Below are positions 11,528 to 23,100 of a DNA stretch of 64,000 bases, one piece after another (within the stretch, counting starts at the first letter, position 1; each line of letters opens with the position of its first letter). The notes beneath the pieces were generated by a model. It worked only from the letters and a program-made list of their open reading frames with translations, had not been told where the DNA came from and searched no databases. Both the position numbers and the translations under genes were made by a program. The stretch covers positions 462,912 through 526,911 of the forward strand of contig NC_051102.1 of NCBI RefSeq assembly GCF_901709675.1, read 5' to 3'. The stretch is from Syngnathus acus. Lineage: Eukaryota > Chordata > Actinopteri > Syngnathiformes > Syngnathidae.

Positions 11528-12467
11528 GATGGTAGTGAATGACTTGGTAAGGAAGGAAAAAAAATGAGCTGTGAAATGAGAAGATAAATGAGAAAATAGA
11601 ATACAGCATTAGAAAACAATACAATGCATTATAAGAAAAAATAAAAATACAACAGAACGCACAACACTAAAAACTGACAATAAAATAGTAACAACTATTC
11701 CTATGTACATATGCAAAAGACTTTCATTTAAACAGTGAGCGTTTACTCGTGTTCCAACTTACGTCCTTGTAACACGATGCCTCATGCACGGTGAAAATGA
11801 GGTAAAAAAAAAAAGACGTCCAAATCGAGAATACAGTATTTTCGAATTAAGTCCAATGCGCATTCGTTTGTGTTTTGGAACGTTCAAAATGAAGCGGCGA
11901 GTGGTTTGCGTTTAAACAAGACTTACGATTGAGTAATGACGTAAATATTTTGTAACACCCTGGGTTGCGTTCTATTTGGCGAGACGCGACTACTCGCATT
12001 CAGCCAGATCGAGCGAAGTCCCGCATAAAGAAATCTCTAATGTGCTGCAATATGAAACAAATTAAGTGTGCTACATTGCTTAACTACCTCTCATTTTGCT
12101 GTAAAATTAGAGTGACTACTAAAAACAAATTCCTTCAGCATGTTTGGCCCATATCTGCCATGATGCTGTTTACTTTGGTTTTTAGTTGTTCTGTACTTTT
12201 TTTATTATTATTATTAAAACTATCTCGCTAACTAGCCTGTTCTTAGCTATGACAGACTAAATGGGACGCAGCCGAACCCACTTCCGGGTTACCTTCTAAA
12301 CTTCATCGTCCACAATGCAACAATAATGTTCGCGCATGCGTAGCACAGTTTACGTTCCGGTGGTGGGGAGGGTCTTGGACAATAATTCAGCTTGAAAGGG
12401 TTCACAGCATCAAACGTCACGATTTATTTTGATTTATTTTATGCGTTTGTTCGCGCTTCCCTTCGGG
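11528..12467. promoter_or_regulatory. Divergent phr/fyttd1 promoter region
   Basis: The 940 bp between the two start codons must hold both promoters and any 5' untranslated exons. Visible motifs are an NRF1-like CGCGCATGCGTA at 12331-12342, an ETS/GABP-like CACTTCCGG at 12279-12287 and a D-box/CRE-like TGACGTAA at 11937-11944. The NRF1 and ETS sites suit a TATA-less housekeeping promoter for fyttd1. The D-box-like site is nearer phr. Function is inferred from motif identity only. Confidence 0.6.
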
Positions 12468-14485
12468 ATGAATGAACGCAATTTTAAAAAGCCGTTGGTT
12501 CGCGATAAAGTGGACATGTCATTAGGTAAGGTCCTCAGCATGGATGCCTAAAAATTGATCCCTCGCTGTTGCTGTCAGTCAACTGGGTTCAGTTCATTTA
12601 TTTAACTTATTAGTACGCCGTTTTACTCACACATGCAATTATATTAGACTGGAAGAAAACAAACAAGTGCATACATTTTGTTGATGATTAGATACATTGC
12701 AAAGGAAGGCCACTTCTATGACTTTTTGTGACTCTACCAGTCTCTGTTAACATTGCTCTTCTGTTTGATTTTTGGCAGATGACATAATTCGGTTGAATAA
12801 AAAAGAGCAACACACAACAAGGAAACAACCCTACAAAAGTCAACAAACACGTCGTCGGCAAAGGACTCCTGTAACACAAGGAAACATGAAAACTTGGTCC
12901 ATAAACAACAATGGTATATTTCTTCTTAATATTGCCTTGTCGGCACATCCGTACCTACTATTACGTTGCAGGCGGCGTGTTCCGAGGTGGAGGAGGAGCA
13001 GCAACTAAATTAAGAACTCGGGTCATGCCAGGTGTGCAGAGAGGTCAGGGGGTCGTCACCCGTCCGGCAGCTCGAAAGAATACGACCCTCCTCAGGCGAC
13101 CCAGTCAGGTGACTTCTAACAGGACGTAACCCTATTCACACCCTTTCATCCCTTACATGTAGTAATGATTATTGCGGACCACAAAGTTTGGGTGATCAAT
13201 TATTCACTTTGAGTAACGTGACATGGACAACTTGCTTTTTGGTTATTTTGTCATGTGACCAAACATACAAGAATTAGATAATTAAATAGAATGTGAATTA
13301 TTAAATTTTTGCATCATTATTTCATGTGTGAGCCATAAATACACAAAGGCATTACAACTGTTCAATAAACGGCAGTATTATTAGTTGTTTTTCATAGAGT
13401 GAAAAATGTTTTGTTTCTTTTTAGAAAACAAAGCAAAAGAGCCAACCTTTTTTTCAATACAATCACCGCATTGAAGGAAATGTTGGGACTTCTGCTTTGT
13501 ACACAAATGTCACCAACAAGGACTCCAGTGGAACGCCAGTCAACAGACCATTTCAACTGCGGCAACGGTGAGAAAACTTTTGCTACTCATCTACCAAAGC
13601 TGATTAGAGTGGACCTCTTATTGGTTGTTTTACAAAAATCAAATACTGTATACGGAACGACATTCATTTTTCTGTCTTTCTTTCATGAAGACATCTTCCT
13701 TCCGTGCATCAGACGGATGCACGCCAGGCAACATTTCTTCATCACAGAGGACTCAAGGTGATAGGATGAGTGTGTCTGATGATGAATCCAAACATATTGT
13801 GTCAGAACCAGTTATTTAACATGCGTTTTTTTACTCCACATCAGGTGCAAACTTTGGCGCAGGAGCCAAATTCTCACACTCTTAACATCAGAACTCGACC
13901 GTGAGTTGTTGTTCAATATCATTGCTGTCGGGCAAAATCCTTACATCTCCAAACTGACTACTGATTAGGAAATCAAAAAGCATCGATTGTATTTATCCAC
14001 TAGGTGGCGGGCATCAACAAGTAGCACTGGATTCTTGACTGTTTCCATAGACAATCCCACGGCCATGACTCAGCCTGAGTAAGACTCATGCAACACAGAA
14101 CAATTCTGACACACAGAAGGCTAATGATATGTTTGACCTGGTTTCTCTCCGTAGGCCTCCTTCTGCTTGGACTCTGCACGCCATGACGGCTCGCTTGGCC
14201 ATAAGTAACGTGGAAACGTCAGAGATGAAAATTCCAAAGGGAGTTCCTCTCAAATTTGACATCAACAGTGTTGGGAAACCAGTAAGTTATATAACTTGCA
14301 CGTTGACCTGAGGCTGACAGTTTTAGGGTGAGCCTAAAATTCACTTGATGAGCTAACACGTCACACTTTTTTTCTTTTTATCCCCCCAAAAGCAAACGTC
14401 AATGACTTTGAATGAAAGATTCCGCATCTTCAAAGAACGACGTTCACAAATAAGTAAAGGCAAAAGATTTGTTATAGTGGACTAG
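12468..14485 (+). CDS. fyttd1: UAP56-interacting factor (UIF)
   Basis: mRNA-export adaptor that binds the helicase UAP56/DDX39B and hands mRNA to NXF1 in the nucleus. Exons: 12468-12525, 12779-12913, 12972-13108, 13425-13567, 13691-13757, 13845-13900, 14004-14078, 14155-14281, 14393-14485. All are GT-AG and total 891 nt, giving 296 aa. The UAP56-binding motif DKVDMSLDDIIRLNKKE is at residues about 13-29. Later matches to the family are RVMPGVQRG, DARQATFLHHRGLK, TGFLTVSIDNP and the C-terminal IPKGVPLKFDINSVGK then MTLNERF. An in-frame ATG at 12441 would add 9 residues. I chose 12468 because it has G at -3 while 12441 has T. The human protein is slightly longer (318 aa), and the middle is quite diverged. 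Confidence 0.92.
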
Positions 14486-14672
14486 GCTTCAGGAAGAACG
14501 AAAGCCCACAGAAGCCCAACACTTCTCCATGTGCAGACTCATTTACTCAACCCCCCCTAAGTGTCAACTGAGAACAAAACACAACGATGTGGATTCCTGT
14601 AGACATTTTATACAGTTTTATGTACCTTCAACCATTGATGTTTCTGTTGCTGATGTACTAAGAACTGCAATG

Positions 14673-14945
14673 TCCATCTATCCATTTTCTGTGCCACTTG
14701 TCCCCACGGGGGTCGCAGGCGTTCTGGAGCCTATCCCAGCAGTCATCGGGCAGTAGGCGGGGTACACCCTGAACCGGTTGCCAGCCAATCGCAGGGCACA
14801 CAGAGACGAACAACCATCCGCACTCGCACTCACATGTAAGGGCAATTCGGTGTGCTCAAACGGCCTACCAAGCATGATTTTGGGATGTGGGAGGAAACCG
14901 GAGTGCCAGGAGAAAACCCACGCGGGCACGGGGAGAACATGCTAA
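14673..14945 (-). mobile_element. V-SINE-type element
   Basis: A minus-strand copy from the (GGAT)n-type tail at 14673 to the central TTTGCATGTTCTCCCC-like region, with the tRNA-like head missing. It lies about 190 bp beyond the fyttd1 stop codon, so it is inside the 3' UTR if the AATAAA at 15216 is used. Confidence 0.8.
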
Positions 14946-16306
14946 TTGAACCGCAATGTATTTTTCTGTTTGTTTGTACAATTTCGTCAATTCAATGACA
15001 TTCCTCGTCACATTTTCATTTGACTCAGTTCAGCTTTATACAACAACAAACTGGAGCTGAAGCAAAGCACAATACATAAAATGATAAAATATAACAAAAG
15101 CTAAAAGTGGCTCAAATAGATTAAATAAAAATATACTTTGAAACCCAAACAAATCCAATTGACACTGCAGCTCCTTTTACTGTCGCAGTCTATGTAAGCT
15201 GCCTGCTTTGCTGCAAATAAAATGACATCTGAAATTAAATTTTGCCAATATTATATTTGACATTTACATGGTGCAGTAGAGATTATTGTGTGGCCTTTGT
15301 ATGTTTTGTAAAATTACATTACCTGTCTGTTAAAAATCCAATAAGCACAAATTTTAATTTCTGTAAACTATTAGTCAAAGTGGTTACTAACCCAAAAGCA
15401 AACTTGTCTAGAATTTGAATATTGCTTTTATTTAAATACAATGAAATTTGCAATGTAACAAAACTGTAGGCATATGAAATGCAAACACTATTTCAATGAA
15501 CAAAACATGGCTCACTTCATTTTGTGTGACTAGCGTCAGTAAACACTAGTTTTCATTTTTCTCACTGCTGGCGTCAACTCTGATTGAATCCCCCCACCCC
15601 CCTCTCCACTTACACTGTTCACAGACTGTCTTACAATAAGAGTGCTGAATAAAAATGAGGTAAGAAAGTGGTTTGAAGAACATGCTGAATGGCAACGAAT
15701 ATATTTTGTGAGGGGTCACAGGTAAAAAACAAAGAATATACACTACTAGGACAAAAAAGTTAGGGATTTGGGCTTTGGGTGATATTTCTAGATGAAGCTA
15801 ACAATTAATTGGATCATTTCCAGGTGAATTTAATTTGAAGTTCACTTTTGAATACACAGTCTGCTTCTGTGCATTTCTGAGACTGGAAGAGTCACAGAAA
15901 GGCACCAACGTACGAGTCATCAAGACCAGGTCTTGTTTTGTGAAACTTGCCACAATCTGTCAGTGAGTGACCAACAGAGAGTGGAAGAGTCACAGAAAGG
16001 CCATTTTTTATTCCACCGGAAATTTCAACCCAAGTGCCAATAGTTCGCTGAGTAGTGTACATGGGTGTATAAAAAATAAAATAAAATAAAAAATGATTTC
16101 AATTGACACAGCTTTGCATCTTTGGTTACAAAGTAGGTTGAATTATTTCACAGCTTTCCCTCCACTCAAGTGAAGGTGTGGCAATACCAATTCACAACTT
16201 CAGCATCAGGTTGGGATTTGATATCAGCAGGTGAGGAGTCACCGATCAAGGCTTTTTAGGATTTAATAACATACATTCATACTGAGTCTCGTTAACTCAA
16301 AATTGG
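14946..16306. other. fyttd1 3' flank; unclassified repeat-like stretch
   Basis: AATAAA at 15216-15221 is a likely poly(A) signal for fyttd1. The stretch at about 15745-16060 contains a 19-bp direct repeat, GGAAGAGTCACAGAAAGGC (near 15884 and 15979), and looks like a decayed transposon that I cannot place. No gene is seen. Confidence 0.4.
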
Positions 16307-16815
16307 CAAGGGTTCTCAAACTCTCTGGGGTCAGGGGAAAAAACCCCACAAGGATTATGTCATAATTATAATCGTAACGGCAATTAAATGCAACTACTAT
16401 GCGTACCACTAAATTAGTGATTTTCTGTGCCAGTGTCATATAGCGACAGGCAGAACAATTAAAAGCCCTTCCACTGAAAGACAGAAAATACGAAACCCAT
16501 GTATCTGCTTTTTGTTTGTTGGTGTGTCTTAATTTTCCTTGGCCCACTGAAGGGCTGGCAAAACAACTAAATGCCATAAGGGTTGCCTATACCTGAGAAA
16601 ACAACCATAATGTTTAAAAATAAAAAAGTACAAATTCATAATTACTCTGAAAAAAAAACTAAGAACAATTTAAAATATTGTAGAGTCATGAGAATATTTG
16701 ACTACATGCAAATTTGCTATTAAGGTTACACACTTTAAAAAAAAAAAAAAAAAAAGATCCAACATAAATAAGTAACATTATTTTGTTGACCCAGACTCCA
16801 GTTTGAGAACCCCTG
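16307..16815. mobile_element. hAT-like MITE
   Basis: The left end AAGGGTTCTCAAACTC is paired with the inverted right end AGTTTGAGAACCCCTG. No matching 8-mer flanks were found. It has a poly(A) run at 16738-16755 and no coding frame. Confidence 0.55.
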
Positions 16816-17040
16816 TTGTAAAGCATTGCCTACCTGGGAGGGTTGGCCAATTTTTTTACCAAACACTGTTTTAAAAAAAAAAAAGCGAGAGCAAGAGAGG
16901 ACTATTGTTTCATTCAATTCATTTATGAATATAGCAGCCCCTGTAATAAATAAAACACTTGACAGCAGAAGACTGATGGAAGGGTTGATCCACAAGTAAC
17001 GACACGCGACTCTTTCTTTACAAGAATTCAGCAAGGCCAA

Positions 17041-17076
17041 AATGCACCCCCCCCCCCCCCCACACACACACACACT
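17041..17076. repeat. Poly-C followed by (CA)n
   Basis: A simple repeat, about 18 C then CACACA repeats. It is intergenic and likely polymorphic. Confidence 0.9.
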
Positions 17077-18164
17077 TTACCCACACGGATCTTCTTAAAA
17101 AAATATTCTTTTTACAATCATTTGTCCATAAGGATGAGGCAAAACCCCTCGCTCTGACCTTTCCTATGCAGATTCGTGCAGGTCTCAGATCAGTCTTGAA
17201 CCCCTGCAGTCGTCCGCACGTGGTCAGCCGAGTTTCAAAAAAGAAACACCACCCCGAGTTGTCTGACACATGCTGTCCCATCTGACTCCTGATGATTGCA
17301 TTAACACTGGAAAGGCCCACAGTACAGACACACGCACGCAGACAGTCCAAGAGCAATCACACTCATAACATGCACGCACATACAAGCACTGCACTTTGTG
17401 GTCAAGCTGGTGGCTAAGAGGACAACAGTTTAAAACGTTTTTTTTTCCTGTATAATTCACATACAATACAGTGATCCCCCACCTTTTGATAGATCTTGGT
17501 GTATTTCTGTGCTTTTCTGTCACGCCCTAAAATGCCACAAGTGGCAAAGACCTGAGGGGTATTCCAGAAAGCAAGTTCAACATACTCTGAGTCTATCCCT
17601 AAACACTGAGTTGACTTACTCAGAGATGGGAGACTCTGAGGATTTGGTTCCAGAAAAGCTGATCTGAGTTAGTTCAATTAACTCTGAGTATGTTCACCTG
17701 ATACCACGAGTCACCATGACATCTGAGGAAAAACAGATCACCTTATTTTACTTTATTGGTCCTTATGCAGGCCTACGGCGAGTACGAAAGTTTTTTTTTT
17801 TTGCCGCAGATTTAATACGGCTGCAGCAGCGAAGAAGAGAGAGACGTCATGGGAGGAAATTGCTGCTCGATGCGCAAGCTTGATTGTACTATTTCATTGA
17901 TGTAACATCTAACCATAAGATCAGAGCATAGCCTATAGTTACGAATTGAAGTAGAAATGAAATCTTATTTTCATTTAGGTGCAATTCAACAGGAGACAGA
18001 AATGACTTGGAAGCAGCTCAAAACAAAACAAAAACATTTGTCAAAAAGGTAAGGCATGTTTTGCTAGGCTGTGAATGCACCTCCCTTTGATTTTTTTTTT
18101 TTTTTAAATGGACTCGCGCTATTAAACAACGTCAGTATTAATTTAAACTAAAATATTAATTCAG

Positions 18165-18509
18165 CGGATCGGTGGGGCGCTGGGTAGCACGTCCGCCTCA
18201 CAGTTAGGAGGGTGCGGGTTCAATTCCACTTCCGGCCCTCCCTGTGCGGAATTTGCATGTTCTCCCCGGGCCCGCGTGGGTTTTCTCCGGTTTCCTCCCA
18301 CATCCCAAAAACATGCTTGGTAGGCCGATTGAAGACTCCAAATTGTCCCTAAGTGCGAGTGCAAATGGTTGTTTGTCTCTGTGTGCCCTGCGATTGGCTG
18401 GCAACCGGTTCAGGGTGTCCCCCGCCAACTGCCCGATGACGGCTGGGATAGGCTCCAGCACGCCCGCGACCCCCGTGGGGACTAAGCGGTTCAGAAAATG
18501 GATGGATGG
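18165..18509 (+). mobile_element. V-SINE-type element with 12-bp TSD
   Basis: Full length with tRNA-like head, V-type central domain and (GGAT)n tail. It is flanked by ATATTAATTCAG at 18153-18164 and 18510-18521, a clean target duplication from retrotransposition into the Harbinger-like element. Confidence 0.88.
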
Positions 18510-18830
18510 ATATTAATTCAGTGGTTACTTCAAATAATATAAACCCCAAACAAAATGTTTTCCAACATCCTCTTAGTTAATTCTACACTGTAGATTAATA
18601 CTTGACACAAATGCAATTATGCTTTATACCTATTGTAGTCATTTAAAATGTGACGCTGCAGCCTACACCAACACTCATTAAAATACTATTTTAAAACAAA
18701 CACTGAATTCTGCTCAGCCAATGGAAAAAAAATTATACTCTGCATCCCCGATATTATAAAGAAAATGCCATTTGCAAAAAAAACAGTGCTATGCGTAAAA
18801 GTTGCTCTGATATTAGTGCTCATTCAGGAT

Positions 18831-18905
18831 GTGTGGGAATTGGACTCATGCTGCCCGCAGAAAAGACAGGCGAGTGTACCACTACACCATCAAGCATCCC
18901 ACAGC
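18831..18905 (-). repeat. tRNA-like fossil
   Basis: The minus strand reads GGTGTAGTGGTACACT (A-box-like) and GAGTCCAATTCC (B-box-like), with a possible 5-bp closing stem from TGTGGGA to TCCCACA. The anticodon arm is poor. It is more likely a tRNA-derived SINE head or pseudogene than a working tRNA. Confidence 0.35.
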
Positions 18906-19968
18906 CAGCGAAGGTTATTGAGATAAAGTATACTATTTAAAGAAAAGGTAGCGTTCAATAAGATATTCTTCCGGAAATGATAAAATGTCTAATCGGGGTC
19001 GGAAGATTCTTTTGCGACGCAACGCTTTGCGAATTATGATAGCTTCGCTGTTGATCGGATTTTAATAGAATGGACAATCCATGCTTAACTGCTTTGTGTG
19101 GGAGGAGACTGGTGGAAACTCTGGGTCTTTATAGTAAACCTGCCAGCGAGCAGGTTATGTTCACAGAGTAAGTTACCACAGTAACTGACCCAGAGTTTAA
19201 CTTACCTCTTTCTGGAACGGATAACTCAGAGTTTCCCTCGTTTCTGGGGTAACTTAGAGTTTTCACATAACCCGCTTTCTGGAATACCCCCCTGGTCAAT
19301 AGGAAAGTTGTGTTTGGCACCAAGGAAGCACATAACACACAAAAAAATGAGAATCAAATTTCAAGGAAATTTTGGTTTAAGCCCAAAACGCCATGTGACC
19401 TTTATAGCTGACTTAACTTGAACTTCTCATGTACTTGTCTTTCTGTGACTCCTTCAGCCGCATTCCAAGCTCAGTGGCCACTCCCCCTCTCAGAACATGG
19501 ATCTTGTCACAGGGAAGTGGTGTCTGGGCTTAGTATAATCAGCAGGTTGGAGCAGACAAACTGCAAGAGTCACAAAAAGAAAGAGAAATGAATGCCCCTG
19601 AAATTTTTGCTTCAAACTCCTATTATGAATTTAACCGTTCTGTTCCTTGCTTGAGCCTGCTATCCCTCATTTTTTTGTGTGCAGTATGTTGAAGTGATGC
19701 TATGCTTAGAGTCTTGCTTGAGCTAACAAATGCTCTCCAGTTGCGTCAAAGCACTTTAAAAGAAGTTATTTATATTACGTCTGTTGCATTTTCTATAAAT
19801 CAAAGAATCTGTAAACTTTTTACTTTTATGGGCAATAATTAGTTTCAAGTGAGATTTGAAGTTTTGGTTTGGCATCACAATTGTTGGCAGGGCTCCATCG
19901 TGATTCCAGCGGGGGTTGACTGTAATTGTAACGTGTCTTGTGGTCGTCCACAACCGTAGCGCGGGTTT

Positions 19969-20073
19969 TCAAGCAGAGGTGACGTTGGGTTGCTGTTGGC
20001 TTGCGTCGAGCTGAGGATGAGTCTGCAGGACCATGGGTTGTTGTTGTTGCTGTTGCTGCTGTTGCTGCTGTTG

Positions 20074-20135
<62 letters not shown>

Positions 20136-23100
20136 GCGGAGGCTGGAGCGGAGGCTGGAGCGGAGGCTGGACCGGAGGCTGGACCGGAGGCTGCGCTTGA
20201 GGCGGAGGCCCGGCCGCAGGCTGTTGGGGCGGCTGCGCAGTCGGGCCGGTCGAAGGGCCCGCCGACTGGGCGGGAAGCTGCGAGAGCTGCTCGCTGTTGG
20301 CCAAAGATTTCAACACGGCATTCTCGCGCTCCAGCACAGAGTTCCTCTCGAAGAGCTCTTTGATCTGCTCCTTTAAGACCTCTACCTCCTCCCGCACAGC
20401 GTACATCAGATGGCTTTTCACCAGGTCCTGGTGGCATGTAGCAGACACAGAGCGTCTGATATAGTGCGACCTCGACTTAGAATGTGATTTTGATCCATGA
20501 TTAATCTTAAAACTTAATTTACTCATATATATATACGTATATTATGAAATAAATACATCAATATCACTTATAAAGCAAGTACTCACCATGGCCTGTTCTA
20601 TTTTATTATCAATGGCAACAATATTGGTTCCAGAGGAACTGTAACAAAGAAGAGGAAGAAAACTTAGTTAGTTTGGATTCACGAAACACAAATATCTTGT
20701 TTTGAAATCTGGATTTCAACAATTCACATATCACATTACACATCTAGGTCACATGCTACTCCCAATCAAATGTGGGTCAGGTCTTAAGGAGAACAACAGA
20801 CTCTGTTAGTGCAAATAACGCACATGGCCCTTTTGTTGTGAGAGCCAAACCAACCCACCACATCTAAAACCAGCAAGTTTCAATCAGTTTGGAAACTCTT
20901 TGAAGCCATTAGCTTTGCAGCCGTGCAGCCGGCATTAAATTACCTGCAAGGCGGACGAGGGGAGAGCACCGGGCTCGTCCCGCCCCGGGCCGGCGGGACA
21001 GCATTGGACCTTGTAGGAAAATCTACACGGCATGCTTTGTGAGCCGGCACCGACCGCTTCGTGGGCAGTTGCGGAAAAGAAAGCCACGCTGGCAGACGGG
21101 AGGCATTTAGTGTAACCGCATTTAGAAGAAAGAAACATGAGCCCACTGCTCGGGAGAGAGGGAGTGAGAGTGGCTGTGGTCAAAAACGCTCCCTCATCAC
21201 TAGTACCCCGACATAGTAAGTTAGATATTTAGTAGTTAACATTTTACACCACCTAAAACATTACTGAGCTTGCCAAATACCAGCATCATGAACGACATGA
21301 AAATACACTAGGCCTCAGTGTTCATCAAATAGTGTGACAGGTTTTACACGTGGAAAGTACATTTAATAATATTATAAGGCGCTTTAACACTATGCAAAGT
21401 TTGAACACTAACATCCATCCATCCATCCATCTATCCATTTTCTATACCGCTTGTCCCCATGGGGGTCACAGGCGTGCTGGAGCTAATTAATTAATCTAAT
21501 TAATTAGATGTGTTGATTTGATTGAAGAGTTTGTCCTTAATTACTTGAGACATCAGCAGTCATCGGGCAGTAGGCTGGGGTCACCCTGAACTGGTTGACA
21601 GCCAATCGCAGGGCACACAGAGACGAACAACCATTCACACTCGCACTCACACCCAGGGCCAATTTGGAGTGCTCAATCGGCCTACCAAGCATGTTTTTGG
21701 GATGTGAGAGGAAACCAGAGTGCCTGGAGAAAACCCACGCGGGCACATGGATAAACATGGACAGTGAAGCCTAAAAAAAATAACATTTCAAACAAGTCTT
21801 TTGGTAATTATTTTCAGCCATGAAAATACCCATTCACCATGTAAAAAATCCACTTTAAGGAATTGGCCAAAATATGATTACTTGAAGGGCTTGACAGTTC
21901 ATCGATTTGAATGCAGATTTTACATTGAGAGAAATGATTTTTAATTCCAAATACAAGGACACTTTCCCCTCAATGGAAAATGCCTCAGGCCGTGACTGCC
22001 CTCTGCTGGCCAGAAAAAGAACTGTAAAATTGCATGTTGCTATTTGTTGACAAATGGGAATACTAATGTACATTAGGCTCTTTCCTACATACACAATTTG
22101 CAAGTAGCCACCTCTTACGAATTTCCAATCGCCTCCATAATATTTGACTAAATTTGGTGTCATTTTAAGTGCTAGTGAGGTATTAGGCCACAGATTTTTT
22201 CCCCCTCATTTTAACTGCCTCATGCTATTACCAGAAAACAAAAAGCTTGAGAAAAAAAAACATTTTGTATTTAGTCAGCAGGATAGAAAAGAAAGCCTTT
22301 GCTTTAAAAAAAAAAAAAAAAAAAAAAAAGCCCAATTATTCTCCCTTTCAGGACAAGATGTTCTGTTCCTTAATGCCCTTCATTTTATGGGAGTGAGGTC
22401 AGTAGTGATTTCAGTCAGCAGTAGTCAAAAGGCTGTGCTGAAGGGGGATACATGATGCGCTCCCGTCAAACTGTCACATCATTTATCCGATACGCCAGAT
22501 TTCATTGGAGACGACAGACGTGGGTTACGTGCATTGCGCTTGTGCAAAAGACTGAGACGTTTACTGACTCGAAAGACAAACACACACACCTCACATAACT
22601 CACATGCAGGAATGTACACTATAGGAGCCACAAGTTCCAAACCCAGACCCATATTTCACATAAATTATAGTATATGACCCCCCCTCAAAGCCCCCCAAAG
22701 TAGTTACACAACCATATGTTACATAAACTAGAATGAATCTTAAATCATCTTTCCCCAATGAAATGAAAACACAGCAAAAATCCAATGTGTATTTTAACAA
22801 GAAAAATAGCCCTCGGCAGTATGAGCTTAGAAAGACAAGCGTTCATAGAAAATTGAATTAAATGTCAAGAATTAAACACTGCGCACTCTTTAGCCACTAG
22901 GGGGCGCTATAATAAACACATGCGCCAAGAATAATGTCACCATTTCTCAGTTTGCTGCAATAATAATATCTAGAACAGGGTCCCAAATTAAGCTTTTTGA
23001 GGTGGTGGCATTGCCTAAACCAGCACTGGCCCAAACAATCAAGCAAGTTAAAAGTTAAAGTTAAAGTCCCAATGATCGTCACACACGCATCTGGGTGTGG

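Larger units (their letters stand above)
17556..19290. mobile_element. Harbinger-like element, copy 2, both ends
   Basis: GGGGTATTCCAGAAAGC at 17556 faces the inverted GCTTTCTGGAATACCCC ending at 19290, giving 1735 bp. The second half carries further TAACTC/AGAGTT subterminal repeats near both ends. It contains a V-SINE (18165-18509) and a tRNA-like fossil (18831-18905) and has no transposase frame. The 19 bp outside its left end (17537-17555) are also shared with copy 1. Confidence 0.75.

Noticed and set aside
13399-13761. Plus-strand frame of 120 codons
   Set aside because: It runs through fyttd1 exons 4-5 and their intron in the wrong frame; the spliced frame matches UIF.
19826-20437. Long frames over the tsc22d2 repeat encoding poly-Ala or poly-Leu
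   Set aside because: They are other-frame readings of the CAG/CTG tract. Only the poly-Gln frame joins to the leucine zipper and the conserved end.
20944-21190. GC-rich patch with a splice donor, as an alternative first exon of tsc22d2
   Set aside because: Short isoforms with internal promoters are known in the TSC22 family and the donor at 20943 is good, but the only frame in the right phase has no ATG. A non-coding first exon cannot be excluded.
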